The translations under genes and the position numbers were made by a program. A DNA stretch of 64,000 nt, from the NCBI RefSeq assembly GCF_036417845.1, contig NC_089980.1:59704501-59768500 (forward strand), given 5' to 3'. The notes beneath the pieces were generated by a model. The model did no database searches and was not told where the DNA came from. It saw only the letters and a program-made list of their open reading frames with translations. Below, in pieces: positions 39,101 to 49,876 of this stretch; the first letter of the stretch is position 1, and each line of letters opens with the position of its first letter. Source of the DNA: Apteryx mantelli. Its lineage: Eukaryota; Chordata; Aves; Apterygiformes; Apterygidae.

Positions 39101-42100
39101 TACTTTTTCCAAAGTCAGTTTTAAACCTCAGTGTGCATTTTTTTCTCTAGATGCCTGTGTACATGCCTGACTGCCGTAGTAGTCAGACTACCACTTGGCC
39201 ACTATTATTTATTATATACCTGTGGTTTTATGGGAGTCCAGTGCCACTGGCTGTTGGAATTCCCTGACTGTTCTTGGTCCAAACTAGTTTGAAAAGCCAG
39301 ACATGGCTTCCAGAATCATTTAGATGAATTGTCAGAAATTGTGTCACTCTGTGAACACGGTGAAGACGCAGTGCATGAGGTGTAACTGTCGCCAGATTTG
39401 GAATTGCATTTGGGATGGCATTTGTTTAAAGCAAGCTGCGGTGCAGGTGGGGAGGGAATAGGATAGATCCGTGCTTATACTGTTTTGCATTGTGCCTAGC
39501 AAAATCTCAAGTCTGTGTCATGCACTGTTAGGATTTTTTTTTAAAAAATAGGAAATTCTATTGAAGCTTGAAGGTTGAAGAGAATTTTGTTTGGCAAAGG
39601 AAGCTGGTGTGTGTGCTTTTAAAATCAGAACAGCTGTTTACGTTCTCCAAACAAATCTTGTTTAACATTTCAAAAATTGTTTCCAATAGCTTTATTTTGT
39701 TCAAACCTCCTTAGAACCTATTTTGTACATTGTTGTTTAGGATTTTTTAAGAAACATTTTCCCCTTCATTTTAGTGACTTGTAACTGCCAGTGAAAGTGT
39801 CCCCTGAACTGCCTGCAGCCTAATGTCTTCTGTTAACTGCACTGCAGAAATGGTGTAAGCAGCCTCCAGGCAAGCTCTTCCCACACTCGTGTGCCAATGG
39901 GTCTAGAAGCCTGTGGAAAAAATCACTGTATCCAATTACTAAGTTGTCATTCAGATTTGTAAAACTATGCTAATGCTTCTTTTTATGGGAGTTACTCACA
40001 CATTATTGCTCTGGGATTTCCCATCACTGTTTCCTGCTGTATGTTGATGTCAAATAAGTACATGGGTGACTAGAAAATACAGGCTCCCTCTGCCTAAGCC
40101 TGCTTATACAAAATGTTCAGATTTCTGTTGTCTTGAGGCTGTGTCATTGGGGCCCTAAAGTCTAAAAAGAAACACCAACTTAAGTTTTCTCTTCATCCAC
40201 TATCTCAAGCTTTCTTAAAGTGAATATCTTCCACAATGAATTGTATATATGGATATAATGCTAATCAGAATAATCTGAAAATGAACTAAAAAGATTCATG
40301 ATGATTATTTTTCTTCTGACCAAGATCTAGCTATCTAGCAGACCCCATTCGTAGAGATGAGTAGGTCAGTTCAGCTCTTCTTTTGTAAAGGTTTGTATGT
40401 GCCAAATTAAAATCATGTTAATTGGCAGAAGTGTCTGCATGCATATGGGGAGCCACAGTGTGTTTTAGGTATGCAGGGGATAGAGAGGGAGCAGACAGTG
40501 GTGGAAATGAGGATAAACACATTTAAATAAGTGACCACAGTTAACCGACAAAGAACTTTTGAATCATCTTTATCCCCCCAGTTTTAACTAGAAATACTTG
40601 AGCTATATTAGAACACCTATGTAGCTAAAGCCTTTCAAGTTAAAATTACTCAATATCAGTGTTTCCTTCGCCAGCAAACCCATTTTTGTTGTTCCTCAGA
40701 AATATTAAGATTCTTTTAGTGTGTGGAATTAATACCATCCGAGATGAGCAGACTAAAGACGGGTACAAAATTATTACATTATTTGGCCAGTAAGCTTTGG
40801 ATGAAAGATTCTGAGGACTTATGAACGCAACAGACGGTGGTGGCTCCATGCAGTGAGGCCCAAAGGAATCTAGTTCATCACATGGGCATTTTAGTTTAGA
40901 TAGCAGTGTACTTGAAGTGAACCTGCTCGTTGGTCCTGCTTGGCACTCCTTGGTTTGCAGCATGGAGCAGGGTTGAGGCCAGACTGGATTCCTTCCAGGT
41001 GAAGCTAAACTACAGGATGTGCTTCAGGTAGTGTGTGCCGGTTGCTAGTGGGTGTTCAGTCAATAGATCCAGATTAGAGGTAGCCCGAAGTAAAAATCCA
41101 GCGTGGACGCTGGCTCCTCAGCACTGACTCTCATTCCACAGCTTCTGCTTCTGTCGTACTGTGCTGCTTGCTGATGTAGCTGTGGCCACAGATGTGCACC
41201 CAGAATCTGCTAATTTCATTGCTTTTGAAGTATCTGCAGTGCATGTTAGGTGGTGTGAAATACTTGATCCATTGAATTTTTTTATACTGATGGAGCCTGT
41301 AAAACTGTATTTAGGTCTTAAAAATCTTTGGCTCGGATATGTAATGATTTAATATGTGAGCAAATATTTGCTCATTTTTAATCTTGATAGCTGTTTATTT
41401 CTAGCAAATAAAATCATACACAGACTGCAGGCCAGCTTGTGCCAGTCTGTATTAAAAAATAAAAAAAATGTATAGGAGTAAAGGACAGGGAAATTTGAGA
41501 AGTTTCCCTCAGGTGCTTTTTTCAGAAGAGCAAATTTCAGTGGCTGTTGAGGAGGAAGGGGGGAACTGAATTGTTGTTAGCTGTATAGACCTGAGTCTGT
41601 CTTTTCACCTGGAACTTGCTGACAGGAGCAAGGTTTCGTTCTAGCAGAATGCCTGACAATATCTGCTTCTCTGTTGGTTGCAGTATTATAGAACCCCCAC
41701 AAAGTTTGTCCCCTGTGAAGCAAGGCATTTAAGTATATGCTTTAATGCTTCTTTAAGTTGACTGCTTTTCTGAACCCAATCTTAGGGTTGCTCTGTGTAT
41801 GTACGTAGGCAACAGGTTAGGCACAGGAGAGTGGAAGCAAGTGAGCATATTCAGTGTGTATGCTGCTTGGCTCAGCTCATTGCCTGCAGATCCCCAGCCT
41901 TTGACTGTCTGTGAGCTAGCGTCATTGGAAGCTAGGCTGTGAAAATGTAATGCATGCCCTGCTGATCTCCATGGTCTCTCTATGTTTCTGTTTTACGGCC
42001 CTTTTACATCGGTCTAGCCTTCTCAGTACTTGAATTACTGGAAGGCAGCACCAAACTCCAGGATTAGTGGAGTGAAATGGTAATGAACTGACAAGGAAAT

Positions 42101-45100
42101 GAAAGGTCTTTGCTCCTCTCCTCAACCATTTTGATTTTTCAGTAAGATTATTAGCATGACAGGATTATAGTTGTATTTAAAGGAACACATAATCTGAAAT
42201 ACTGTGTAGGCTGGGTTTCAGTTGTGATTGTTACAATCAGTTATTAACAGCTAAATAACTAAATATGGTGCTGACAGATATGTCTAAATCTTTTCAACTA
42301 GCCACAGCAACGTGGTGAAAGGCAAATCTCATGCCTACATTTTTACTTGCTTTGTGAGATCAGGCTCTGATTTTTTTTTTTTTTTTTAGATCTATACTTA
42401 CTTTAAATCAGGTGTTCATTTGGTCACATTCCTAAGTTTTCTTCCCCTTTTTGCAAATAAGTAACATGAGAAGGGAAAGTTCTAATGGAGAAGACAGTAG
42501 GATATGAACAGCGAAAAACAATAAATGCACTGTATGCCCTTTTCTCAGCTTATTTGGACTGTTTAGTTTATTCGGGACTTGTGAAGTAGGACAGCAAGTG
42601 GGTGTTGTCTTTCCCATGAAGGGAGAAACTGGGCTAGTGACTGAAGATTGTGTGTGTTACTGGCACAAAACTGAATTTTTCAATTCCTTTGACAGCTAGC
42701 CCTGCAAGAATGCCAGGTGTGAATCTAAACAAAGCATTAAGTATCAACCCATTATTTAAAGTAGATACTGGTGGTTTAAAACTCCTTGCAAACTAAAAGA
42801 GGTAGAAAACAATTAGTGTCCAGTTGATACACTGGGTAGTTTTTTGTTATGAGTTTTTTGTTTGTGTGGAGAATGCTGCATTTACTTACCTAGCATGGAG
42901 AGGAAGAAGTGATGCTATCTGTTTTAGTAGTGCAAGAGGTACATTGATGGGTATTAACAACAAAAGCTGTTCTTGTTGTTTGCATGAATATTATGCTAAA
43001 TCTAAACAGAAACCTTGCACCACTGAAGAACAACTGATGTGAAAAACTATATTGTGTCTAATTGGCACTATGGTGTTGGATGAAGTGGAGCAGAGAGATA
43101 AAGAAGTTCCTCATGTGGGTTTGTGCCTCAAGATGGCTCTTAGGGCTTCATCTTTGTTCTCTGGGGTGAAAGCACATTTTGGCCTTTTTCCCTTGGCCAG
43201 CCCTGATGGATCTGTCCTTTGCTTGGTAACCTGCTGCCACAAAATCTGTAAGGTTTTTTTTTTTTTAATCTATCTCCATCTCTGTCTCTGATATTTGAAT
43301 AAAATTAGCTAACAGGTTTGCAACAAATAATTCCTTAACACCCAGAATGTGACTGCGTGAACCTCCTTTATTTAGAAAAAAGGCAAAAAAAAAAAAATCT
43401 GATTGCAGTAGAGTCAGACAGTGACCTACAACTTGTATGATGGAGACTATAATGATTTTTTTCTTAGAGAATTTGAAGTTTGACTTTTTTCATAAGCTCA
43501 GATATAATTTAACTGTAATGTGAAATTTTTGCAAGTATGTACAAATATCTACTGTGAATCTATATAATTCTCCTTAGCCTCATAGCATGGAATTCCTCTT
43601 AATATTAGCTGTTAAAAGTTAAGTATCCCTGCTAAGCTACTTACCTAAGGTACCTCCTCCTCCATATGGTTGATGGCAATGCCAGTATGATTCATCTCAC
43701 CTGTTTTAGTCACCTATCTTAGAATGGGATACATTGCAATTTGGAGGCACTTATCTCTCTTGCTTGACTACAGGAGCCTATATGACTGGCGTAGACCAGC
43801 CACCTGACTTCTAGGTGGCTATAGACCAGGAAGACCACCTCCTTTATTCTCAGTATATAAACTATAGTTTTCAAAGATGTTTTCTCAGTGCTGAAAGCTT
43901 TGCTTATATATATATATATGCACATAGTTGCACAAATAATGCAGTCTTTGGTATTAAATGGCGTTTTGTGCATGGGTTTGTGTACACGTAAATGATCAGT
44001 ACTTGAGCATATAATTTTATATGATTTATCCCCAAATTTCTTTCTGAGAAGTAGCAAGACAACTGAAATCTCTATATGCGAACAAAATCATGCAGATAGG
44101 GTAGTTCCCTTCCCACAGAGGAACAGGGTAGATGTCACTGTAATTTGTAAAACTTCCACCAGTCTGGTACATGGGACAGACTGATCTGAGCTAATCTCAG
44201 ATGGAGTAAGTAATCCTTGCTATGAAAATTTGGTATGTTTCCGCCGTAGCCATGTTCATTTGGCCGTCAAGGAGAATGACCTTGTGTGCAGTTATGGAGC
44301 TGCAGATCAGCAGCTTCCACCTCTATTAAATTCTGTGATAGGTCTAGATCTGTGGCAACTGGCAAGTTGCTTAGGCTTTCTGTACCTCATCTATAGTGTT
44401 TTTCTGTATTCCCGGAGAACCTCAATGCCTGTAAAGTCTCAGTATACTAATTTCCAGTTATGCGGAGCTCCTGACCTCCAGCATGCCAGGAACCAGTGCT
44501 GCAAAAACTCCTCAACACTTGGTTCCCCCACTGAGTTGAGAGGAACAGGCAGGTACTGAATTTCTGTACCTTGTGGCTACGCGGTCTCCCTGAAGTGCTG
44601 AGCTGCAGAGAAGCACTGGTGAGAGCTCAGCTGTAGGGCTGTCACGGTAGTCAGTGTTCGCTAGCTGCTTCCCATGACATGAACACTGTCTGGGTGAGTC
44701 ATGGATACACACGGTGATTGTGGGGTCTGATCATCTTGCTGAATTCTGGGCTGCCAATACCAGGGAATCACAAGGACGTCTCTATACTGCATGCCCGTAG
44801 GTTACAACTAAGATGCACATGACGAGGCTTAAGGCATCTAGCTGGTTATTCTTCAAAACCTGTCAGACAGGAGTCCTGGGAACTCTGTTGCAGAGTTTAT
44901 CCCGCTGGCACTGATGATTTTCAGTGCAGGTGGGGGGGCTGTTACACGCAGGGACTGTGTATGAACAGCTCTGGCAGCCTGGAGTTGGGAACTTCTGTAA
45001 GAACCATCAGTAGAAATGCTGATAGGTAGCCAGCTGAGAAGCAACTAAGCACACTCTGCAAACATCCAGTGGTGATTTAACATAAGGTGCTGTTGGAAAC

Positions 45101-48100
45101 TAACTCACTAATCTGCTGATGTGCACTTTGATTTCTTGGCATGGCAAAGACAGGGAAAAAATAAAGATGAAAAAGGAAGGAAAATTAAAAAGAGAAAGGC
45201 ATGTCTGAAAGGCATGAGCCTGAACTGAAATGGGGAACTCTGAATTAGTGCAGGCACAGTCTGCTTTCATACGTTCTTTGCTGTCTTTTAATGCCAAAAG
45301 CATCCATAAAATATCAGACTTCAACTGATCATAATGTTTTGGTTAACTTTAGCAGCAATGATGGAAGAAGAAGTTGCATGTGGGATCAGCTGAGCTGTTG
45401 GCAGTGAGAGAGAGACGATCAATTTAGTGGAGCTGAGTGGATTTTTCCACCATATCACATTATTATCATGACGCATGCTAAAAAAAGCTTCCAGTTCTCT
45501 GGGCTGGATTCTGACCTTCCTCTGATTTTTGCAGTGGTATAACGCTAAGAAAGTACTTCTTAATGTTGGCAAAATCGTGGCCAAAATTTGGCTTTGGGAG
45601 TTTGCAACCTGGGGGTTTTTTTTGTTTGTTTTGTTTTGTTTTGTTTTAATTTTACAAGCTTAAGATGCAAAGATAAGAATCTATTTGTACTTTTACGCTA
45701 AGGGAAGATGTGAAGCACAGTTTATGAGTGACTTTAAAAGGCTTGGATAATTCCTTGAGGTTCTTTGGATAGAAGATACAAAACATCTTATAGTTGATAG
45801 AAATATATTAAAATTATCTACGTTTTATGGAATATTTTTGGCTGCAGTAGAATATATTTTACTAATTACTTAAGGCCATGGCTTAATTTTAAGAATAATA
45901 TCTTTTCTCCCTGTTTTTTCAAAAATCTGTCCTTTGCAAGAATAATGTCTGTGTTGAAAAATCTGAGAATTAGCAAATATTTTCTCCATGAGCTGGTTTT
46001 CCTGACATCAGCCATTGTGTCTTGCCTTCCCTTCCTGAAGAGAAGTTGAAAAGGAAGGAGACAAAAAGGAAAGGGGTCACAGTATCTCAATTTTATTTTC
46101 TTTCCTGAAAAGTATTCTCTTTGGGCAGACAGTAATTGTAGTTTCTAATGACACAAACTTGAAGGGGAACAGAAGAAGACTACAAACAGGTTTATGGGCC
46201 TATCAGCAGGAATATGTGGCTACAAATTGCTGAGTAAATGAAACAGCCTGTTGTTTCCTAAGCCCGAGTTTGTGAGTGTTATGCCAAAGTATTTGAGGAG
46301 GAGCTAGAGCACCAGGCGGTGTAAAGAATACCTGCTGGGTCCTAATTGGTGCCCACTGTTGTTAATGGCTTCCTGTGGCTGAATGTTTACTTGTCATTTG
46401 TTTTGTGCTTTGTTTCCCAGCTACTGGCAGAAAAAAAAATACTGACCAAAACTTTATTTTGCTTTTAAGTGTATCCCTGGACATCAAGTGCCATACTGCA
46501 AATTGTCTCACGACGCTAAGTACCTCGAGTCTATTCCTCAGTCCTGTAATTACCTGGTATGCTTCAAAAGTTGCATTTACTTTTGATACTGTTTTTGAAA
46601 TTGGAAAATTATCTAATTGATTTGTTATAATGTATATTAATTATATAATTAAGAAAATGGTACCATATGAGCGTCTACGTGTTTGTCTACTGCAAGGCTC
46701 TGCGTGGTCAGGCATTTAAAAAATACATTAAATAATACCAGTCTCTCATCAAATATCTGTTTTCCTAAAATGTTCATTTCTCCCATAAATCTCAGTTTTT
46801 CTGGAATACCTGTGAATGGTCTGTCAAAAATGGCAAAAAATGAAACGTTGCTTGCTCAGAATTTACCTACAAAAAAGAATTACTGCATGTGATGCAGCAA
46901 TTTGATTTATCGGTATCCCTTCTGTTCTGATCCAAAGGGACTAAAACTACCCAGCTCAGCGCTTCAGACCTTCTGCTTGTTCTTTCCTTGGTCTTCCTAA
47001 TGAGACTGCCTGTTAGTGCCAGCTATGGTGTGGACACCTCCCTGCTGGGAAATGGAGTGAAACTGCTATTTTTAACTAGGACACTGAATCATTTGTGGCG
47101 GATAACCATGTACACTCATTACTGATCAAGAAAGAATTAGAACTAGTGTAAACATCCTAATCCCATAATCTTGACTCATCTGTTTCTCCTATGCTGTTTT
47201 ATTTTATTTGTTTTTTTTTTTTTGGGGGGGGGGGTGAGGAAAGTTTAATTTCAATAACCCTAAGAAGCAACTCAGACTTCTGAGAAAAAATACCTATATC
47301 TCACTTTAGCCACTGATTCTTAATCTGCATATCTATGTTTGAAAAGGAGCTTCTAGATTTTTGTACTCTCTCCATATGTGTACACAGCTTTATATATCGA
47401 AACATAATATAATTGCAAAGAATTTAATCAGTTTGTTAGTGATAAAATTAGTTTGAAAGCAACTTCTGTACTAGTAATGTGTTAGATTTCAGTCATTATT
47501 TGAGATGTTCTGAGAGGCAAACCAGACTGAATGTGGGAGCAGGTTTCAACAAAATATAGCACATTTTGTCTTGGTAAACCTTGATTTGTCTATGGTCTAT
47601 ACTTTATCTGGTGACAGTAGAATCTAGCTCATTTATCTCAGTCTGCAAGAAGTGGACCTGTCTTGAAAGTGAAAGAATATTTCCTTTCGGAGTAAAGGAA
47701 GACATTGTCATCCTAAGTTTTTTTTGTTTGTTTGTTTTTGATTGAATCACTTATTTCAGAAGGAAAACAGCTATGCCCCTCTAACATCTCTTTACACACA
47801 GTCAATTATTTTACTTTTTAGTTTCAAACATTCAGCAATGCTTGACTTGGGTCAGTAAGAGGTGAGGAAGTGCTATAGTTGGAGGATTCTTGAAGCAATT
47901 TTTAATAACTCCAAGGCATAAATTGAATTCCTTGATCACTATTAAATGTTATTTCAGCTGTGTTTCATATACATATCATTTCCATATGAGTTTTGGTCAT
48001 ACACTTTGCAGTGCACTGTTCACAGAGTATTATCTCATGATAATACAATATTATCATTCCAAATAATGCCATTTGGAGCTCTCCTATATCAGGCATTGAT

Positions 48101-49876
48101 TCTAGAAACTGCTTAGAGCTGAAGGAAATTTCATCCAGTATAGAAGACTGGGATTTAGGTATGAAGGTCTAAGTATTTATCCTATACTTGTCTGGGTGGT
48201 AGAGAAAGGGAGGGAAGGTAGGTCTAACATTGCTCTTGGCAGGCAGCCAGGCAGATTTCTGTTTTGCAGGCTGACCTCAGGGAGGGCACGTGTAACTAAG
48301 ATGGGAGCTCTTTTTGATAATTCTAGAAGGAACATGAAAGGAACATTTTTTCTATAAAAGAGATGCTTTCCTCTTTGTAGAAAGATGGCAATTAAAAAAA
48401 CCAAAACTAAAACAACAAAAAACCCAAAAACACTAGAGGTAGGGGTTAACAGGTTTTGCCCCATCTTAGAGGAGAAGCTAAGTATTTTTTAGGGTATTAT
48501 TCCCCAGTATGTTTCTAGCACATCTCCAGGCATTTACCAAGCTATTTGCTATTTTTATTTGTTTGGGTTTTTTGAGTATTAAATAATTTAGTATTTTTAT
48601 TTCCTCTCTCTTCCAGATTATAGGACTACAGAATGAACTAATTAGGCGTGGAGTCTTAAAGAACCAACAGGACTGTGAAGACTTTTGGAAACTGATTCCC
48701 CAGAGCTGTCACAGTTCACAGCTCAAAGAAAAACTTGAGGACATAAAATCAAGAAGTTAGGTTTCTTACACATTTAGTCATACCTGAATATTTAAGCAGT
48801 TTAGCTTAAAAAATAAAAATAAAAATAAAAAAGGCAGCAGCAAAAAAGAAGCCAGGCTTTTAAGTGGTGTAGAAGGGTGTAACTCATTAAAATGAATGCA
48901 ACAGTGCTTGTTTGTGTCTCATGAGAATCAAACCCAGCAACATAATATTATCACTTCAGATTAATGCTGCTGTTTATCACATTATTTATGCTTGTTAAAC
49001 AAAAAGTATCTCAGGCTCCAGAAAACAGAAGACTAGAGATATGAAACACCAAAATTTAGAGTAATCTTCTTTCAATTCTTTTAGGAAGTAAGAAGCCTGT
49101 ATGCCAGAGTGTGTAGAAACTCTGCCTAACATGCATTTTGAAAAAGTTATTTTCATGACTGAATCTAATGCAGTATTAAAATGGTTATTAAGTATAATAA
49201 TCTTTACTGGATTAGGATGAGAAATACCTTGACTTGTGGTTGTTGTGATCATTTAAATATCACTTACTCATTCTGATCCTCTTAAAAGTCATTGAAATAT
49301 GTAGACTGTGTTCTCAGTCTTTGTTACTGTGACCCTCTCTTAACTGTTTCCCTATTTATTTTACACCCATATGTTGTTTTGTGTCTTAATTTGTGCCATG
49401 ATCCTGCAAATGTGTACTTTGTTCACTGTAGCTATTCCATTAATCTAAACTTGCCTGTTAAATCAAGACTGCCAGACCTATGAATTAAGGGAAAAGATCA
49501 GTAGTTGATGAAGACTGATCCCTTGATTTATATAGAGATGTCTCAATCTCCATCAGTAGATCTAGGGCATAGATTACTCTGCACTTGTACTGTTTATAGT
49601 ACAAAGTGTCTGTTGTCTTATACAAATCTGTGAGTACTATGATATTAAGAAATTAAAAAACAAGTGATAAATGCCAGTCTAAAAACTAGGTAGTCGAGTT
49701 AGAAAACTCTGTTATAGCTAAACCATTTTTATTCCTGTGACAAATCAGCAGTGAGGTTTTGTTTTGACTTTACAGTGATTGCTTCCAAAAGTTTGCCTCC
49801 CCGTACCCATGTAAGAACCAGTACAGCACAGCGAACTGATGTTTTTCTAAGCCAAAAATGTGAGAAGCTGAAAAAA
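24043..49876 (+). CDS. unidentified charged, coiled-coil-like protein, seven internal exons
   Basis: Seven exons with GT-AG borders whose phases fit end to end: 24043-24120 (0 to 0), 27332-27445 (0 to 0), 28151-28184 (0 to 1), 28829-28896 (1 to 0), 29494-29652 (0 to 0), 48617-48755 (0 to 1) and 49776-49876 (1 to 0). Together they give about 231 residues without a stop. The first part has ILRPNSTQRVLQAAWKLL. Next is a Lys-rich hydrophilic linker (KGDKGKKRNN), then a long predicted-helical charged region (LLEQSAVVNQELTFLAEFEE, HHLEMYKDLYRRRNAMYVHY, NKKVQKQRIQIQ), then LQNELIRRGVLKNQQDCEDFWKLI and a basic Ser/Thr-rich tail (PPRTHVRTSTAQRTDVFLSQ). The composition suggests an alpha-helical coiled-coil protein of the kind common among ciliary or testis proteins; that is inference, and no family was recognised. 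Start and stop codons are not assigned. It follows PRR18 on the same strand where human and mouse have TBXT. Confidence 0.6.
27332..27445 (+). CDS. unidentified gene, exon b
   Basis: Thirty-eight codons, phase 0 to 0, beginning NNHKQETVKGDKGKKRNNKS and ending MMKQALLEQ. The other two frames contain stops. Acceptor CTCTTTGTCCAG, donor CAG|GTAATG, both good. Very rich in Lys, Asn, Glu and Asp. Confidence 0.65.
28151..28184 (+). CDS. unidentified gene, exon c (short, weak donor)
   Basis: Thirty-four bases, phase 0 to 1, SAVVNQELTFL plus one base. The acceptor TTGCATTTCCTCCAACAG is strong. The donor CTGG|GTCTCA is poor at positions +3 to +5, but it is the only one of the available GTs that gives the phase needed by the next exon, which is open only in that frame. 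A competing, better donor (GTG|GTAAAT at 28160) would make a 9-base exon and bring in a stop. Confidence 0.45.
28829..28896 (+). CDS. unidentified gene, exon d
   Basis: Sixty-eight bases, phase 1 to 0, (A)EFEEKRLTEVGEENEAYRLN then LL. The other two frames have stops. Acceptor AATTCTTTTCTAG, donor TTG|GTACAT. Strongly acidic/basic heptad-like pattern. Confidence 0.6.
29418..29460 (+). repeat. C10 run and (AC)n microsatellite
   Basis: C10 at 29418-29427, a mixed GC/CA stretch, then AC repeats at 29442-29460, just upstream of exon e and its pyrimidine tract. Confidence 0.9.
29494..29652 (+). CDS. unidentified gene, exon e
   Basis: Fifty-three codons, phase 0 to 0. It begins HHLEMYKDLYRRRNAMYVHY, continues RDLLNKKVQKQRIQIQMSDC and ends QNPEQQRSKK. 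Acceptor CTTTTTTTTTCCAG and donor AAG|GTATGA. This is the clearest exon of the set, with typical coiled-coil composition. Confidence 0.7.
29972..30138 (+). other. possible alternative exon after exon e
   Basis: The acceptor CTGTGCTTTCTTCAG (29971) is followed at once by a second CAG, a NAGNAG pair. In the frame continuous with exon e (phase 0) it adds QNRAMTLVSLKDFL and stops, giving a possible short isoform end. In another frame it is open to TGA at 30136-30138 with a protein-like composition (ERFPLNSVTVHYLLEEFHNK and on), but that frame does not fit exon e. Not decidable from sequence. Confidence 0.2.
33934..33961 (+). repeat. (AAAT)n microsatellite
   Basis: About seven AAAT units. Confidence 0.9.
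37467..37504 (+). repeat. tandem duplication, 17 bp at 21-bp spacing
   Basis: GTGTTTGCACATAAGAC occurs at 37467-37483 and again, identical, at 37488-37504. Confidence 0.9.
38796..38863. repeat. perfect 21-bp inverted repeat with 26-nt loop
   Basis: TTTAGGTAACACTTAAATTC plus A (38796-38816) is the exact reverse complement of 38843-38863. One G-U and one G-C pair could extend the stem outward (38795-38864, 38794-38865). The loop is AT-rich. As RNA it would form a hairpin of about 23 pairs in the intron of the unidentified gene. No flanking target-site duplication was seen. It could be a small foldback element, an RNA hairpin or a chance product of local duplication-inversion. Confidence 0.85.
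43905..43919 (+). repeat. (TA)n run
   Basis: Seven TA units. Confidence 0.85.
45616..45648 (+). repeat. (TTTTG)n-type repeat
   Basis: T-rich run with TTTG and TTTTG units. Confidence 0.8.
47211..47234 (+). repeat. T13 followed by G11
   Basis: Adjacent homopolymers T (47211-47223) and G (47224-47234). Confidence 0.9.
48617..48755 (+). CDS. unidentified gene, exon f
   Basis: 139 bases, phase 0 to 1, beginning IIGLQNELIRRGVLKNQQDC and continuing EDFWKLIPQSCHSSQLKEKL. The acceptor is CCTCTCTCTTCCAG. The chosen donor is AGAA|GTTAGG; without splicing the frame would stop two codons later at TAG 48758-48760. Splicing here joins A to TG of the next exon as an ATG codon and keeps the frame. Confidence 0.65.
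48808..48832 (+). repeat. (AAAAT)n repeat
   Basis: Several AAAAT units in an A-rich tract, just after exon f. Confidence 0.85.
49776..49876 (+). CDS. unidentified gene, exon g
   Basis: 101 bases, phase 1 to 0, (M)IASKSLPPRTHVRTSTAQRT then DVFLSQKCEKLKK. Acceptor TTTTGACTTTACAG, donor AAA|GTAAGC. Basic and Ser/Thr-rich. The frame runs on into the intron, so at least one more exon must follow. Confidence 0.6.

Larger units (their letters stand above)
29653..48616 (+). other. 19-kb intron of the unidentified gene
   Basis: Phase-0 exons flank this 18,964-base stretch, so it is most simply one intron, though further exons of whole-codon length cannot be excluded. It holds an AAAT microsatellite (33934-33961), a 21-bp-period duplication (37467-37504), a perfect inverted repeat (38796-38863), a TA run (43905-43919), a TTTTG run (about 45616-45648) and a T13G11 tract (47211-47234). 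No interspersed element was recognised. A possible alternative exon starts at 29972. Confidence 0.5.

Noticed and set aside
24043..49876. Assigning the unidentified gene to C6orf118, a TSNAXIP1-type protein from the same human chromosome arm
   Set aside because: C6orf118 lies beyond PDE10A in human, and I could not match its characteristic domain to these exons, so a name would be a guess.
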